DNA of 64,000 nucleotides from the NCBI GenBank assembly GCA_965231865.1, contig CBDDOJ010000002.1:1426001-1490000 (forward strand). The letters run 5' to 3'. Positions 27,874 through 37,125 of this stretch are shown piece by piece (the first letter of the stretch is position 1; every line of letters starts with the position of its first letter). The DNA comes from WTGA01 sp965231865. GTDB taxonomy: Bacteria > Pseudomonadota > Gammaproteobacteria > Arenicellales > Poriferihabitantaceae. The notes beneath the pieces were generated by a model. It worked only from the letters and a program-made list of their open reading frames with translations. It searched no databases and was not told the origin of the DNA. A program made the position numbers and the translations under genes.

Positions 27874-28134
27874 ATGGCAGCAACCGAAATTGTACGCGCT
27901 CGCGTTGACGGGCGCCTGAAAGAGGAAGCCACCGTAATATTGGTTGCCATGGGGCTTACCGTGTCTGATTTTGTGCGTATTGGACTGACCAGAGTAGTGA
28001 TCGAACAAGGGCTGCCATTTGAGATGCGAGTGCTCAACCGGCTTACTGTTGAAACCCTCGCCAAGAGTGAGCGTGGCGAGGGTATACACCGTGCTGAAGA
28101 TGCCAAGACCCTGTTTAAAGACTTGGGTATTTAA
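27874..28134 (+). CDS. relB: RelB/DinJ-family antitoxin
   Basis: This 86-residue protein has the ribbon-helix-helix start of RelB/DinJ (EIVRARVDGRLKEEATVIL) and the AMGLTVSDFVR segment. Its acidic C-terminal part would wrap the toxin. AGGAGAG lies a few bases before the ATG at 27874, which is preferred to a longer frame. The stop overlaps the start of the yafQ remnant (TAATG). The antitoxin is intact while the toxin is broken. Confidence 0.88.
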   Translation: MAATEIVRARVDGRLKEEATVILVAMGLTVSDFVRIGLTRVVIEQGLPFEMRVLNRLTVETLAKSERGEGIHRAEDAKTLFKDLGI

Positions 28135-28245
28135 TGCGTATCCCGGTTTATTCCGCCCAGTTTAAGCGCGACCTGAAAGCCGTCCGGAAGCGCGGCTAAG
28201 GACATGGCAAAAATCAAGGAGCCAATGCGCCCGGGCGGACCATAG
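28134..28245 (+). pseudogene. yafQ: Truncated and frameshifted YafQ-type toxin
   Basis: ATG overlapping the relB stop begins MRIPVYSAQFKRDLKAVRKRG, the N-terminus of YafQ-family mRNA interferases, then a stop. One extra T at about 28198 causes it. Without that T the frame would read on as KDMAKIK, as expected for the family. The continuation then diverges and stops near 28245, far short of about 90 residues. The catalytic histidines of the family are absent, so there is no active toxin. Confidence 0.8.
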
Positions 28246-28415
28246 ATGGGATAGGACAGAAAATACGTGCTGAAAGACAAATACCAGGAAAAATCAGACA
28301 ACATTAGCGTGGGGTCGTCCTGTGTGATTTCACGGTTGCGGTTCTCATTCTTTGCATTCTGGATTATATTAGCCCGTCTTTTTTTTCGATAAATGAAATT
28401 ACCCGGATAAACAAG

Positions 28416-29546
28416 ATGGCGAAGGCAATTGTAAATTCCTGGAATGAATTTGACCCGCTCAGGCATGTCATTGTCGGTCGTGCCGATCATACCTGTATTC
28501 CACCCAACGAACCGGCCACGGAAGCGAAAATTCCGGAAGACAGCGACATGCATGGAATGTGGGGTCCTCGCCCCCTGGATACCGTGGAGAGAGCCAATTT
28601 TCAATTGAACAACCTGGTCAGGATCCTGGAAAGCCGGGGCATTCGCGTTGACCGGCCGACCCCGATTCAATGGAACCAGGCGGTTCAGACACCGGATTTC
28701 ACCACCGCTTCCCAGTTTGGTTGCATGCCGCCTCGGGATGTTCTGTTGACGGTGGGCAAGGAAATTCTGATGGCCGCCATGTCATTTCGTTGCCGGTATT
28801 TCGAGTACCTGGCCTACCATGAGTTGATGCAGCGCTATTTTGACCAGGACCCGGGCTTTCGCTGGGAGCAGGCACCCCGGCCAAGGTTGAGTGCGCATTC
28901 GTACAAACAGGGATATTTTGACGATATCACCCTGGAGGAACGGCTCCAGCGTACGGCCGCCCTGGATTTTGTGACCAATGATCATGAACCATTGTTTGAT
29001 GCTGCGGATGTCTGTCGATTGGGGAAAGACCTGTTTTGCCAGCACGGCCTGACCACGAACCGCCGGGCGATGGAATGGCTCCAGAGACACTTCCCGGATC
29101 ACCGGGTTCATGCGGTGAATTTCCCCGGGGACCCGTATCCGATCCACATCGATGCCACCTTTGTGCCGCTCCGGCCGGGGCTCATCATCAACAACCCCAA
29201 CCGCAGGCTGCCGGAAAACCAAAGAAAAATATTCGAGGCCAATGACTGGGAAATCGTGGATGCGGCCCCGCCATACCATGAGGCGCCCCCGCCATTGTGC
29301 TATTCGAGTGTATGGCTTTCCATGAACTGCCTGGTCCTGGACCATAAAACCGTGATTGTGGAGGCCAGCGAAGTGCACCAGATGGAGCAAATGGACCGGT
29401 TGGGGATGGAAGTGATCCCGGTTGAATTTCGGGATGCCTATCCATTTGGAGGGGGGATACATTGCGCGACGGCCGATGTCTATCGGCAGGGAGATTGTGA
29501 GGACTATTTTCCAAACCAGGTCTCCGGCACGCAAATCCGGCGATAG
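28416..29546 (+). CDS. Amidinotransferase of the glycine (AGAT) family
   Basis: This 376-residue protein matches arginine:glycine amidinotransferase from end to end: FDAADVCRLGKD with D195, HIDATFVPL with H244, and GGGIHC with catalytic C350. Such enzymes move the amidino group of arginine to an amine and make guanidino compounds, as in creatine synthesis or in cyanobacterial toxin starter units. The residues before H244 read Y-P-I, where vertebrate AGAT has N-P-M, suggesting a different acceptor amine. Start ATG at 28416. It stands as a single gene after the broken RelB/YafQ pair. Confidence 0.85.
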   Translation: MAKAIVNSWNEFDPLRHVIVGRADHTCIPPNEPATEAKIPEDSDMHGMWGPRPLDTVERANFQLNNLVRILESRGIRVDRPTPIQWNQAVQTPDFTTASQFGCMPPRDVLLTVGKEILMAAMSFRCRYFEYLAYHELMQRYFDQDPGFRWEQAPRPRLSAHSYKQGYFDDITLEERLQRTAALDFVTNDHEPLFDAADVCRLGKDLFCQHGLTTNRRAMEWLQRHFPDHRVHAVNFPGDPYPIHIDATFVPLRPGLIINNPNRRLPENQRKIFEANDWEIVDAAPPYHEAPPPLCYSSVWLSMNCLVLDHKTVIVEASEVHQMEQMDRLGMEVIPVEFRDAYPFGGGIHCATADVYRQGDCEDYFPNQVSGTQIRR

Positions 29547-29551
29547 CGGCC

Positions 29552-30190
29552 TTATGCCTTTTCCGCAAGCAGGTTTTTCAATGCCGCTTCCACCTCGCGC
29601 GCCCGCTGGTCGCCCGGATGGGTCTCTCCGATGAAAACGTGCCGGATATAGCCGCGTTTGTCAATCAGGTAAAAAGTGGGCCAATAGCGATTGCCCATGC
29701 GTCTCCAGAATGCAAAATCATTGTCCATCATGGAGGGATGCTTGAGGCCGAATTTCCGGATGTTCTCTTCCACGTTTCGCCGGATCTTTTCGTGTTCGAA
29801 TTCCGGAGTATGGATTCCGATCACCTGAAAACCGGCATCCCGGTATTTTTCTTCGAGGGCATTCAACCACGGAAAGGAGCGGTAACAGTTCCAGCAGTCG
29901 AATGTCCAGAAATCCAGCATGACCACCTTGCCGCGCAGGCTGGCCATGGTCAGGGGAGCGGAGCCCAGCCAGGCATCCGGGGAGGTCTGGGTAAATTCCG
30001 GGGCTGGCCGGGCGACCACGGAAAAAGCATGGGAGGTGGAGTCATCCCGGGCCAGGAATACGAGGACACAGAACGCGACCGATATCCCCAGAATACCGGG
30101 GACCAGAAAACTGGGATTCCATTTGCCCGAAGACGGGAGGCGGCGGGTTATGGAAGAAATCCGCAGATGCCGAAAAAGATTCGAAAACAC
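29552..30190 (-). CDS. Membrane-anchored thioredoxin-like (TlpA/redoxin) protein
   Basis: This 212-residue protein has one membrane helix at about 26-47 followed by a periplasmic redoxin domain. The active site is C99-W-N-C102, with the LRGKVVMLDFWTFDCWNC context of cytochrome-biogenesis and DipZ-type redoxins. It would reduce or oxidise periplasmic thiols. It ends five bases from the convergent amidinotransferase gene. No cytochrome-biogenesis genes are nearby. Confidence 0.83.
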   Translation of the reverse strand: MFSNLFRHLRISSITRRLPSSGKWNPSFLVPGILGISVAFCVLVFLARDDSTSHAFSVVARPAPEFTQTSPDAWLGSAPLTMASLRGKVVMLDFWTFDCWNCYRSFPWLNALEEKYRDAGFQVIGIHTPEFEHEKIRRNVEENIRKFGLKHPSMMDNDFAFWRRMGNRYWPTFYLIDKRGYIRHVFIGETHPGDQRAREVEAALKNLLAEKA

Positions 30191-30286
30191 TGTTTTTGGT
30201 CTCCTGTTATGCTGCTTTTGGCTGATTATAACCGCTGGCGATCCATTGTTCTCGCCGGGTTGGGCTTCAGTCGGGTGGCCGGGAGT

Positions 30287-31777
30287 TCATGCGAGACAGC
30301 GGTGAATCGCTTTTTGCCAGCCCAGCAGGTTCCGTTTCTGCGTGACCTCATCCATGGTGCAGCCAAAGGATCTTTCCAGCTTCCAACGGTTGCGGATATC
30401 CTGTTTGGATCCAATCATCCCCAGTTGCAGTCCGGCCAGGTATGCCACCCCCTGCGCGGTGATTTCGGTGGTGACCGGTTTGCTGATCCGGATTCGGGTG
30501 ATATCCGCCAGGAATTGCAGCAGCCATGCATTGACGGCCATCCCGCCGTCCACCCTGATCTCATCGATTTCAATCGCACTGTCCGCCTGCATGGCCTTGA
30601 TGAGATCATGGGTTTGGTATGCAACGGATTCCAGGGCCGCCCTGACCAGGGCGGCCGCATCCGTATCCCGGGTAATTCCCGACAGGATTCCCCGTGCATC
30701 CGGTGACCAGTGAGGGGCGCCCAGACCGGTGAATGCCGGCACCAGGTAGACTCCGCCATTTGAACGGGTTGAGGAAACATGGTGGTCAATGTCCTGGTTG
30801 TCCCGGAGCACACCCAGGCCATCCCGCAACCATTGAATCGCGGTTCCGGCGTTGAAGATGGAACCTTCCAGGGCATAGGTGACCTCATTCTCCAGCTGGT
30901 AACCCACCGTGGTGAGCAGCCGGTTTTCAGACTGAATGGGCCGTTGTCCCGTGTTCATGATCATGAAGCATCCGGTTCCATAGGTACTCTTGGCCCTGCC
31001 GGGGGCAAAACAGGCCTGACCGAACAGCGCAGCCTGCTGGTCCCCGGCCACTCCGGCGATGGGGATCTGCAGGCCGGGCACCGCCTGTCGGCACAGGCCA
31101 TATTCATCTGCACAGTTTTTCACTTCAGGGAGCAGCGAGTGCGGGATGTCAAACAGATGCAGCAATTCCTCATCCCAACCACCGTCATGAATGTTGAACA
31201 GCATCGTTCTGCTGGCATTGGTGGCATCCGTCAGGTGTTGTCGGCCATCGGTCAGTTTCCAGATGAGAAAGCTGTCCATGGTCCCAAACGCAAGCTGGCC
31301 ATTGTCGGCTTTTGCGCGGGCTCCCGGTACATTCTCGAGAATCCACTGGATTTTGGTGGCTGAAAAATAGGGATCCAGCAACAATCCGGTTTTCGCCTGG
31401 ATGGTGGATTCCAGCCCCTGCCGCTTTAACCGGGCACATCGCTCAGCGGTTCGACGGTCCTGCCAGACAATGGCGTTGTAAACGGGCTGGCCGCTTTTCC
31501 TTTCCCACAGGAGGGTGGTCTCGCGCTGGTTGGTGATTCCGATGCCGGCGACCTGCTCCCGGGAGGATGTGCCCGCGATCACTTTCCGGCAGGTGCCCAG
31601 GGTCGTGCTCCAGATTTCCTCCGGATCATGCTCCACCCAGCCATCCTTCGGATAGTACTGCGTGAATTCTTCCTGTGCGCAGCCCACCACCTGAAATTCG
31701 CGGTCGAACAGGATGGACCGCGAACTGGTGGTGCCCTGGTCAATGCTGAGCAAAAGTGGAGATGGGTGTCGGGTCAT
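30287..31777 (-). CDS. glpK: Glycerol kinase
   Basis: This 496-residue enzyme shows the FGGY-kinase pattern of glycerol kinase: SIDQGTTSSR at the start, IVWQDRR, GVAGDQQAALFGQ and YGTGCFMIMNTG. It makes sn-glycerol 3-phosphate from glycerol and ATP. ATG at 31777 is chosen because the conserved domain begins ten residues later; the longer frame to 31858 adds an unsupported 27 residues. No glpF or glpD is adjacent. Confidence 0.92.
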   Translation of the reverse strand: MTRHPSPLLLSIDQGTTSSRSILFDREFQVVGCAQEEFTQYYPKDGWVEHDPEEIWSTTLGTCRKVIAGTSSREQVAGIGITNQRETTLLWERKSGQPVYNAIVWQDRRTAERCARLKRQGLESTIQAKTGLLLDPYFSATKIQWILENVPGARAKADNGQLAFGTMDSFLIWKLTDGRQHLTDATNASRTMLFNIHDGGWDEELLHLFDIPHSLLPEVKNCADEYGLCRQAVPGLQIPIAGVAGDQQAALFGQACFAPGRAKSTYGTGCFMIMNTGQRPIQSENRLLTTVGYQLENEVTYALEGSIFNAGTAIQWLRDGLGVLRDNQDIDHHVSSTRSNGGVYLVPAFTGLGAPHWSPDARGILSGITRDTDAAALVRAALESVAYQTHDLIKAMQADSAIEIDEIRVDGGMAVNAWLLQFLADITRIRISKPVTTEITAQGVAYLAGLQLGMIGSKQDIRNRWKLERSFGCTMDEVTQKRNLLGWQKAIHRCLA

Positions 31778-32058
31778 CCGGATGGAAGAAAGGGAATCAA
31801 ACCACCATTTTACATGGTTTGGCAAAGAATGCAGAAAGAGTGCGGGAGAGGCCTCCATGAGAACAACCCGGAATGGAAATGCCGGGCCGTTGGGAACATG
31901 CCGACCAGGCTGCTGCCCGTGACGGCAGGGATTCGCAAACCCGGAACACCCTGGTCCGGTCCGGCAGAGCCTGGAGCCCGGCGGAATCCCAGGGGTTGCC
32001 GCCTTCCGGCGTTGCCCGGTGGTGGACTTTTTTCGCTCTTTCGGGGTGCCGGAGTCCG

Positions 32059-33246
32059 TCAGGCGGTTACGGAAACCAGGGCATCGGCAAATTGCTCGAC
32101 CTGGACCTCATCCTGCAGGCCGGCAATATTGATCCGCCCGCCGGCTACAGCATAGACGGCATGGTCGATCCGGAGGCTTTCCACCTCGGCCTCCTCCAGG
32201 ACCAGAAGGGAAAACATGCCCCGGTGGCTGGCGATAAAATCCCATCGGTCCGAGTGGGTCCTGCTGCGCAAAGTGTCCCGGAGCGTTTTTCTTAGAAAAA
32301 GCATCCTTTCGCGCATGCCGGTCAGTTCATCCTCCCAGGTTTTCCGCAGGTCCGGGTCGGACAGGATCAGGGCCACCAGGGCACCGCCATGATCGGGCGG
32401 CATGGAGTAGGAACTGCGCGCAGTGCTCAGGACATGCCCCCGGGTGATGTCCGAAATTTCGTTGGTTTTTCCCAGGACCATTGCACAGCCTACCCGGTCC
32501 CGGTAGAGGCCGAAGTTCTTGGAGCAGGAACTCGCAACCACCATGGAATCAGCGGCCGATGCCAGGGCCCGAACGCCGTACACATCCTGTTCCAGGGAGT
32601 CGGCGAAACCCTGGTAAGCAAGGTCCACGTACGGAAGGAACCCGTTTTTGGCGCAGAGCGCGGCGATTTCGTCCCAATCTTCCGGTTGGAGTTCCGCGCC
32701 ACTGGGGTTGTGGCAGCAGCCATGAAACACGACGATGTCATTTTTCCCCAGCGTCCCCAGTTTTGAGAGCAATGCATCGACATCCACCGTTTTGGATTGT
32801 CGGTTCAGGTAGGGGTAGAACTGGATGCCAAATCCGGTCTGCCTGAAGATGGGGATGTGGTTCCCCCATGTCGGGTCGCTTAACCAGATGGTCTTGTCGT
32901 CCGCAATGCGGTACAGCATTTCGGAGAGCAGTCTCAGGGCACCGCACCCCCCGGGAGTCTGTATGGCCCGGACCCGTTCGCGCTCGGGGGAGCGGGCAAA
33001 GACAAGGTCCGCAATGTGGTCGTTGAAGGTTTCATTGCCCGCCAGTCCGACATAGGTTTTTGTGGTCTGCTGGTGATGCAGTTTCTCTTCCGCAATCCGG
33101 ACCGCCTTCATCACCGGGGTCTCCCCCTTGGTATCCCGGAACACCCCGACGCCGACATCAATTTTTCCGCTTCTGGGATCCTCCCTGTACAGGTCGATCA
33201 ACTTGATAATGGGATCGGGCGGAGTCGCTTCAAACTGTTCGAACAT
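32059..33246 (-). CDS. Aromatic/aspartate aminotransferase (class I)
   Basis: This 395-residue PLP enzyme belongs to the AspC/TyrB group: VGVGVFRD near the N-terminus, HGCCHNPSG (175-183) and SSCSKNFGLYRDRVG with the Schiff-base lysine K243. It exchanges amino groups between aspartate or aromatic amino acids and 2-oxo acids. Choosing between aspC and tyrB is not possible from sequence alone. It is divergent from bolA. Confidence 0.9.
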   Translation of the reverse strand: MFEQFEATPPDPIIKLIDLYREDPRSGKIDVGVGVFRDTKGETPVMKAVRIAEEKLHHQQTTKTYVGLAGNETFNDHIADLVFARSPERERVRAIQTPGGCGALRLLSEMLYRIADDKTIWLSDPTWGNHIPIFRQTGFGIQFYPYLNRQSKTVDVDALLSKLGTLGKNDIVVFHGCCHNPSGAELQPEDWDEIAALCAKNGFLPYVDLAYQGFADSLEQDVYGVRALASAADSMVVASSCSKNFGLYRDRVGCAMVLGKTNEISDITRGHVLSTARSSYSMPPDHGGALVALILSDPDLRKTWEDELTGMRERMLFLRKTLRDTLRSRTHSDRWDFIASHRGMFSLLVLEEAEVESLRIDHAVYAVAGGRINIAGLQDEVQVEQFADALVSVTA

Positions 33247-33589
33247 GGAGATACCTGCGGGAAGGGGTTGGTTGGCTCAGGAGCCGTTGTATGCAATCCC
33301 GCCCGGTTTGTCAACCGTGTAAAACCGGGACCAGCTCCGCTGTCTGGAAGCTCGCCCTCCAGGATGGCTTTATGGGATGGATATCCGAACAACGCGGGAA
33401 AAAGCTGTCCCGGGCCCGTATTCCCAACCTCGGCTCCCATCTCCTGGCCGTTGCGGGTTGGGTAGTGGGTTGTCAGGCGATGTGTGTCAGGGACGGAGAA
33501 AGCCGGATGCGCGGGTTTCAGGGGAGGCCGATTTCAAACACAGGCTATTGAAATTCTGCAAAACAGTGGCATATTCCACGAGAAGGTTT
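33247..33589. promoter_or_regulatory. Divergent intergenic region between aminotransferase and bolA
   Basis: These 343 bases lie between two divergent starts and must hold both promoters. I saw no strong palindrome or small gene. AGAAGG just before bolA is the only clear signal. Confidence 0.4.
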
Positions 33590-33949
33590 ATGATTGATCC
33601 CATGAATATCCAGTCCTCAATCCAGGAAAAGCTGAAAAATCTGGTCCCGGTGCATACCGACGTCATCAACGAGAGTTTTATGCACAATGTCCCGGAAGGT
33701 TCCGAGACCCATTTCAAGGTGACCGTGGTCTCCGAGAAATTCCAGGGCAAGCTGCCGGTTGCCCGGCACCGGATGGTGCACGCCCTGCTGGCGGATGAAA
33801 TCGCCGGGCCGGTCCATGCCCTGTCCTTGTATGCCATGACCCCGGAAGAGTGGTTTGAGAAAGGCGGACAGGTTCCGGACTCCCCGGCATGCCGGGGCGG
33901 AGGGCAGGGCACCGGAAGCAAACCGCCGCCAGGCGGGAATACCCGATAA
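33590..33949 (+). CDS. bolA: BolA-family protein
   Basis: This 119-residue protein has the BolA fold sequence: ESFMHNVPEGSETHFKVTVVSEKF and the RHRMVHALL helix, with the invariant histidine in ARHRMVH. BolA proteins work with monothiol glutaredoxins in iron-sulfur handling and stress regulation. The C-terminal 30 residues are Gly/Pro-rich and probably disordered. ATG at 33590 follows AGAAGG; ATG at 33602 is the alternative. djlA follows 21 bases later. Confidence 0.9.
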   Translation: MIDPMNIQSSIQEKLKNLVPVHTDVINESFMHNVPEGSETHFKVTVVSEKFQGKLPVARHRMVHALLADEIAGPVHALSLYAMTPEEWFEKGGQVPDSPACRGGGQGTGSKPPPGGNTR

Positions 33950-33970
33950 TCAATTCAAGAGAGTAATGTT

Positions 33971-34750
33971 ATGGCGTGGTGGGGAAAAGTAGCGGGGGGG
34001 ACCTTTGGGTTCATGCTCGGAGGGCCGATCGGGGCGTTGCTGGGTGCCGTTCTGGGTCACAAGCTGGATGCTGGATATTCCCGACTGGGAGCCGGGCCGT
34101 ATTCCCTGCCCGGGGAACAGGAACGGGTCCAGGCCGCTTTCTTTGCAGCGACCTTCTCGGTCATGGGCCATGTTGCCAAGGCGGACGGGCGGGTGTCCGC
34201 CCATGAGATTTCCATGGCCCAGCAACTGATGGCGCATATGCGGCTTGATTCGGACCAGAAAGAAGCTGCGATGACATTGTTCAACCGGGGAAAGGAGGCG
34301 GATTTTGATCTGACCAGCGTCCTGAACCAGTTTCGCAGGGAATGCCATCGTCGAACGACGCTGATCCAGATGTTTATTCAAATCCAGGTTCAGGCGGCCT
34401 TTGCGGACGGCCGGATCGATCCCCAGGAAAGCTCTATTCTGGGTCGCTGCGCGGAAGTCCTGGGGGTTCATTCATCCGAATTAGACCGGATCATCGAGAT
34501 GGTTCGGGGCGGCATGTCTGCCCAGCGGAGGGACGGGAACCTGAGCGTGGAGGATGCGTACAAGGTCCTGGGAGTGGACCCCGGGACGCCTTTGCCAGAG
34601 GTCAAGAAGGCCTATAGACGGTTGTTGAGTCGAAACCATCCGGACAAGCTGGTTTCCAAGGGCCTGCCGGAGGAAATGGTGAAACTGGCGAATGAGAAAA
34701 CCCATGAAATCCAAATGGCTTGGAAGCGGGTCCAGGCATCCGGCGCATAA
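33971..34750 (+). CDS. djlA: DjlA-type membrane-anchored co-chaperone
   Basis: This 259-residue protein has a glycine-rich membrane segment at about 8-30, a TerB-like helical domain (about 50-180) and a C-terminal J domain with HPD at 223-225. DjlA stimulates DnaK at the inner membrane. It is probably co-transcribed with bolA. The J domain is near-complete and ends at the C-terminus, as in the family. Confidence 0.9.
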   Translation: MAWWGKVAGGTFGFMLGGPIGALLGAVLGHKLDAGYSRLGAGPYSLPGEQERVQAAFFAATFSVMGHVAKADGRVSAHEISMAQQLMAHMRLDSDQKEAAMTLFNRGKEADFDLTSVLNQFRRECHRRTTLIQMFIQIQVQAAFADGRIDPQESSILGRCAEVLGVHSSELDRIIEMVRGGMSAQRRDGNLSVEDAYKVLGVDPGTPLPEVKKAYRRLLSRNHPDKLVSKGLPEEMVKLANEKTHEIQMAWKRVQASGA

Positions 34751-34926
34751 CGGGTAAACCCTCCTTTGCATCCCTTCATTTTGTTTCTCTGTTAGTGTAT
34801 AAAGCCATCAAATCTCCCCTGCGGTAACTCCACTTTTGTTGTATCATCGCGCCCGCCTTGAAAATGCGGGGGCATGGAAGGCCTCATTTTTAGAAATGCG
34901 CAGGGACCAATTACGAAGCAATTGCC

Positions 34927-37008
34927 ATGAAAAACCTATCGAAATATAGAAATATTGGTATTTTCGCCCATGTAGACGCGGGGAAAACCACGACCACGGA
35001 ACGGATTTTGAGTCTGACCGGAAAAATACACCGGATCGGGGAGGTGCACGATGGCGAGGCGACCACCGATTTTATGGACCAGGAGAGAGAGCGCGGGATT
35101 ACTATCCAGTCCGCCGCGGTCAGTGCGTTCTGGGAGGACCACCGGCTCAATATTATTGATACCCCCGGGCATGTGGATTTCACCATCGAAGTCTATCGGT
35201 CGCTGAAAGTGCTGGATGGAGGCGTGGGGGTATTTTGCGGGTCCGGCGGGGTGGAGCCCCAGTCTGAAACGAACTGGCGGTATGCCAACGATTCCGAAGT
35301 TGCCCGGATTGTTTTTGTCAACAAGCTGGACCGGGTGGGGGCTGATTTCTTCCGGGTGGTGGAACAAATCAAGACCCTGCTGGGGGCGAAGCCGCTGGTG
35401 ATGACGCTCCCCATCGGAATTGAAGATGGGTTCACCGGGGTGGTGGATATCCTGACCCGCAAAGCATGGATCTGGGACGGTTCCGGAGACCCGGAAAACT
35501 ATCACATCGAAGAGGTTCCGGAAGATATGGTGGACCAGGTCGAGGCCTATCGGGAGGAACTGGTGGAGATGGCGCTGGAGCATGACGATGACGCCATGGA
35601 GAAATACCTGGAAGGGGAGGAGCCGGATATGGATACCCTCAAGGCCTGTATTCGCAAGGGGACCATTTCACTGGATTTCTTCCCGACCCTGTGCGGGTCG
35701 GCTTTCAAGAACAAGGGCGTGCAGCCCGTGCTGAATGCCATCGTCGATTACTTGCCCAATCCGATGGAGGTCCAGCCCCAGGCGGAAGTGGATCTGGAGG
35801 GCAATGAAACCGGCGAGATGGCGGTGGTGGATACCAAAAAGCCGTTTCGGGCCCTGGCCTTCAAGATCATGGATGATCGCTATGGGGCCTTGACGTTTCT
35901 GCGGGTTTACTCGGGGAGGATTGACAAGGGGTCCACCGTGCTGAATACGGCAACCGGCAAAACCGAACGCATTGGCCGGATCGTGGAAATGCATGCGAAC
36001 TCCCGGGAAGAACTCACTGCTGCCCAGGCGGGGGATATCGTGGCGGTGCTGGGGATGAAAAATGTCAAAACCGGCAATACCCTGTGTGACCCCAATCATC
36101 CGGCCTCCCTGGAACCCATGGTGTTTCCCGCCCCGGTGATTTCCATGGCCGTCTCGCCAAAAGACAAGAGTGCCTCGGAAAAAATGGGGGTCGCGCTGGG
36201 AAAGATGGTGGGGGAAGATCCCTCCTTTCATGTCACCACGGACCAGGACAGCGGCGAAACGATTCTGATGGGGATGGGTGAGCTGCATCTGGATATCAAG
36301 GTGGACCTTTTGAGACGAACCCACGGGGTGGCCGTGGAAGTGGGAAAACCCCAGGTTGCCTACCGCGAAACCATTACCCGGCGGGTGGAAGACATGTATA
36401 TCCACAAGAAACAGACCGGCGGGGCCGGGCAGTTTGGCCGGATTGATTATGTGATTGAGCCCGGTGAGAAAGGTTCGGGGTACGTCTTTGAGTCCAAGGT
36501 AACGGGCGGCAATGTCCCCCGTGAATACTGGCCGGCAGTGGACAAGGGTTTCAGGAACTGCATGGAGGTCGGGGTGTTGGCCGGCTATCCCTGTATTGAT
36601 GTCAAGGTGATTCTCCTGGACGGGGCCTACCATGCGGTGGATTCGTCCGCGGTCGCATTTGAACTGGCCGCCAGAGCGGCCTATCGCCAGTCCATGATCA
36701 AGGCCGGACCGCAGCTGCTTGAGCCCATCATGAAAGTGGACGTGTTTACGCCTGAAGAACATGTTGGCGATGTGATTGGTGATCTGAACCGTCGGCGTGG
36801 CATGATCAAGGCCCAGGAGGCCGGGCCCACGGGAGTCCGGATCAAGGGGGATTTACCGTTGGCCGACATGTTTGGATATATTGGTGACCTGCGTACCATC
36901 ACCTCGGGACGGGGCCAGTTCTCCATGGAATTCTCGCACTACATGCCCTGTCCCAAAACAGTGGCCGAGATGGTGATCAAGGAAGTACAGGCCCGAAACG
37001 CGGCCTGA
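34927..37008 (+). CDS. fusA: Elongation factor G, EF-G2 type
   Basis: This 693-residue GTPase has the translation-factor motifs AHVDAGKTTT, DTPGHVD and NKLD, and all five EF-G domains. Its sequence matches the second EF-G (EF-G2) of Vibrio and relatives, for example in the VFCGSGGVEPQSETNWRYA stretch. It stands alone, without rpsL, rpsG or tuf, as expected for the second copy. EF-G2 proteins act in ribosome translocation or recycling, often with lower GTP turnover. Another EF-G probably exists elsewhere in the genome. Confidence 0.9.
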   Translation: MKNLSKYRNIGIFAHVDAGKTTTTERILSLTGKIHRIGEVHDGEATTDFMDQERERGITIQSAAVSAFWEDHRLNIIDTPGHVDFTIEVYRSLKVLDGGVGVFCGSGGVEPQSETNWRYANDSEVARIVFVNKLDRVGADFFRVVEQIKTLLGAKPLVMTLPIGIEDGFTGVVDILTRKAWIWDGSGDPENYHIEEVPEDMVDQVEAYREELVEMALEHDDDAMEKYLEGEEPDMDTLKACIRKGTISLDFFPTLCGSAFKNKGVQPVLNAIVDYLPNPMEVQPQAEVDLEGNETGEMAVVDTKKPFRALAFKIMDDRYGALTFLRVYSGRIDKGSTVLNTATGKTERIGRIVEMHANSREELTAAQAGDIVAVLGMKNVKTGNTLCDPNHPASLEPMVFPAPVISMAVSPKDKSASEKMGVALGKMVGEDPSFHVTTDQDSGETILMGMGELHLDIKVDLLRRTHGVAVEVGKPQVAYRETITRRVEDMYIHKKQTGGAGQFGRIDYVIEPGEKGSGYVFESKVTGGNVPREYWPAVDKGFRNCMEVGVLAGYPCIDVKVILLDGAYHAVDSSAVAFELAARAAYRQSMIKAGPQLLEPIMKVDVFTPEEHVGDVIGDLNRRRGMIKAQEAGPTGVRIKGDLPLADMFGYIGDLRTITSGRGQFSMEFSHYMPCPKTVAEMVIKEVQARNAA

Positions 37009-37125
37009 CAGGCGGGGCCTGAAAATAGCCAGCCAGCGCAGGTCCGGGCCAGGCGGTTCGGTCCGCCCGGCTTGAATCAACGAGGTTCCCCGCGAAACCG
37101 CCACGAACGGGTGCGGTCCGTGATT

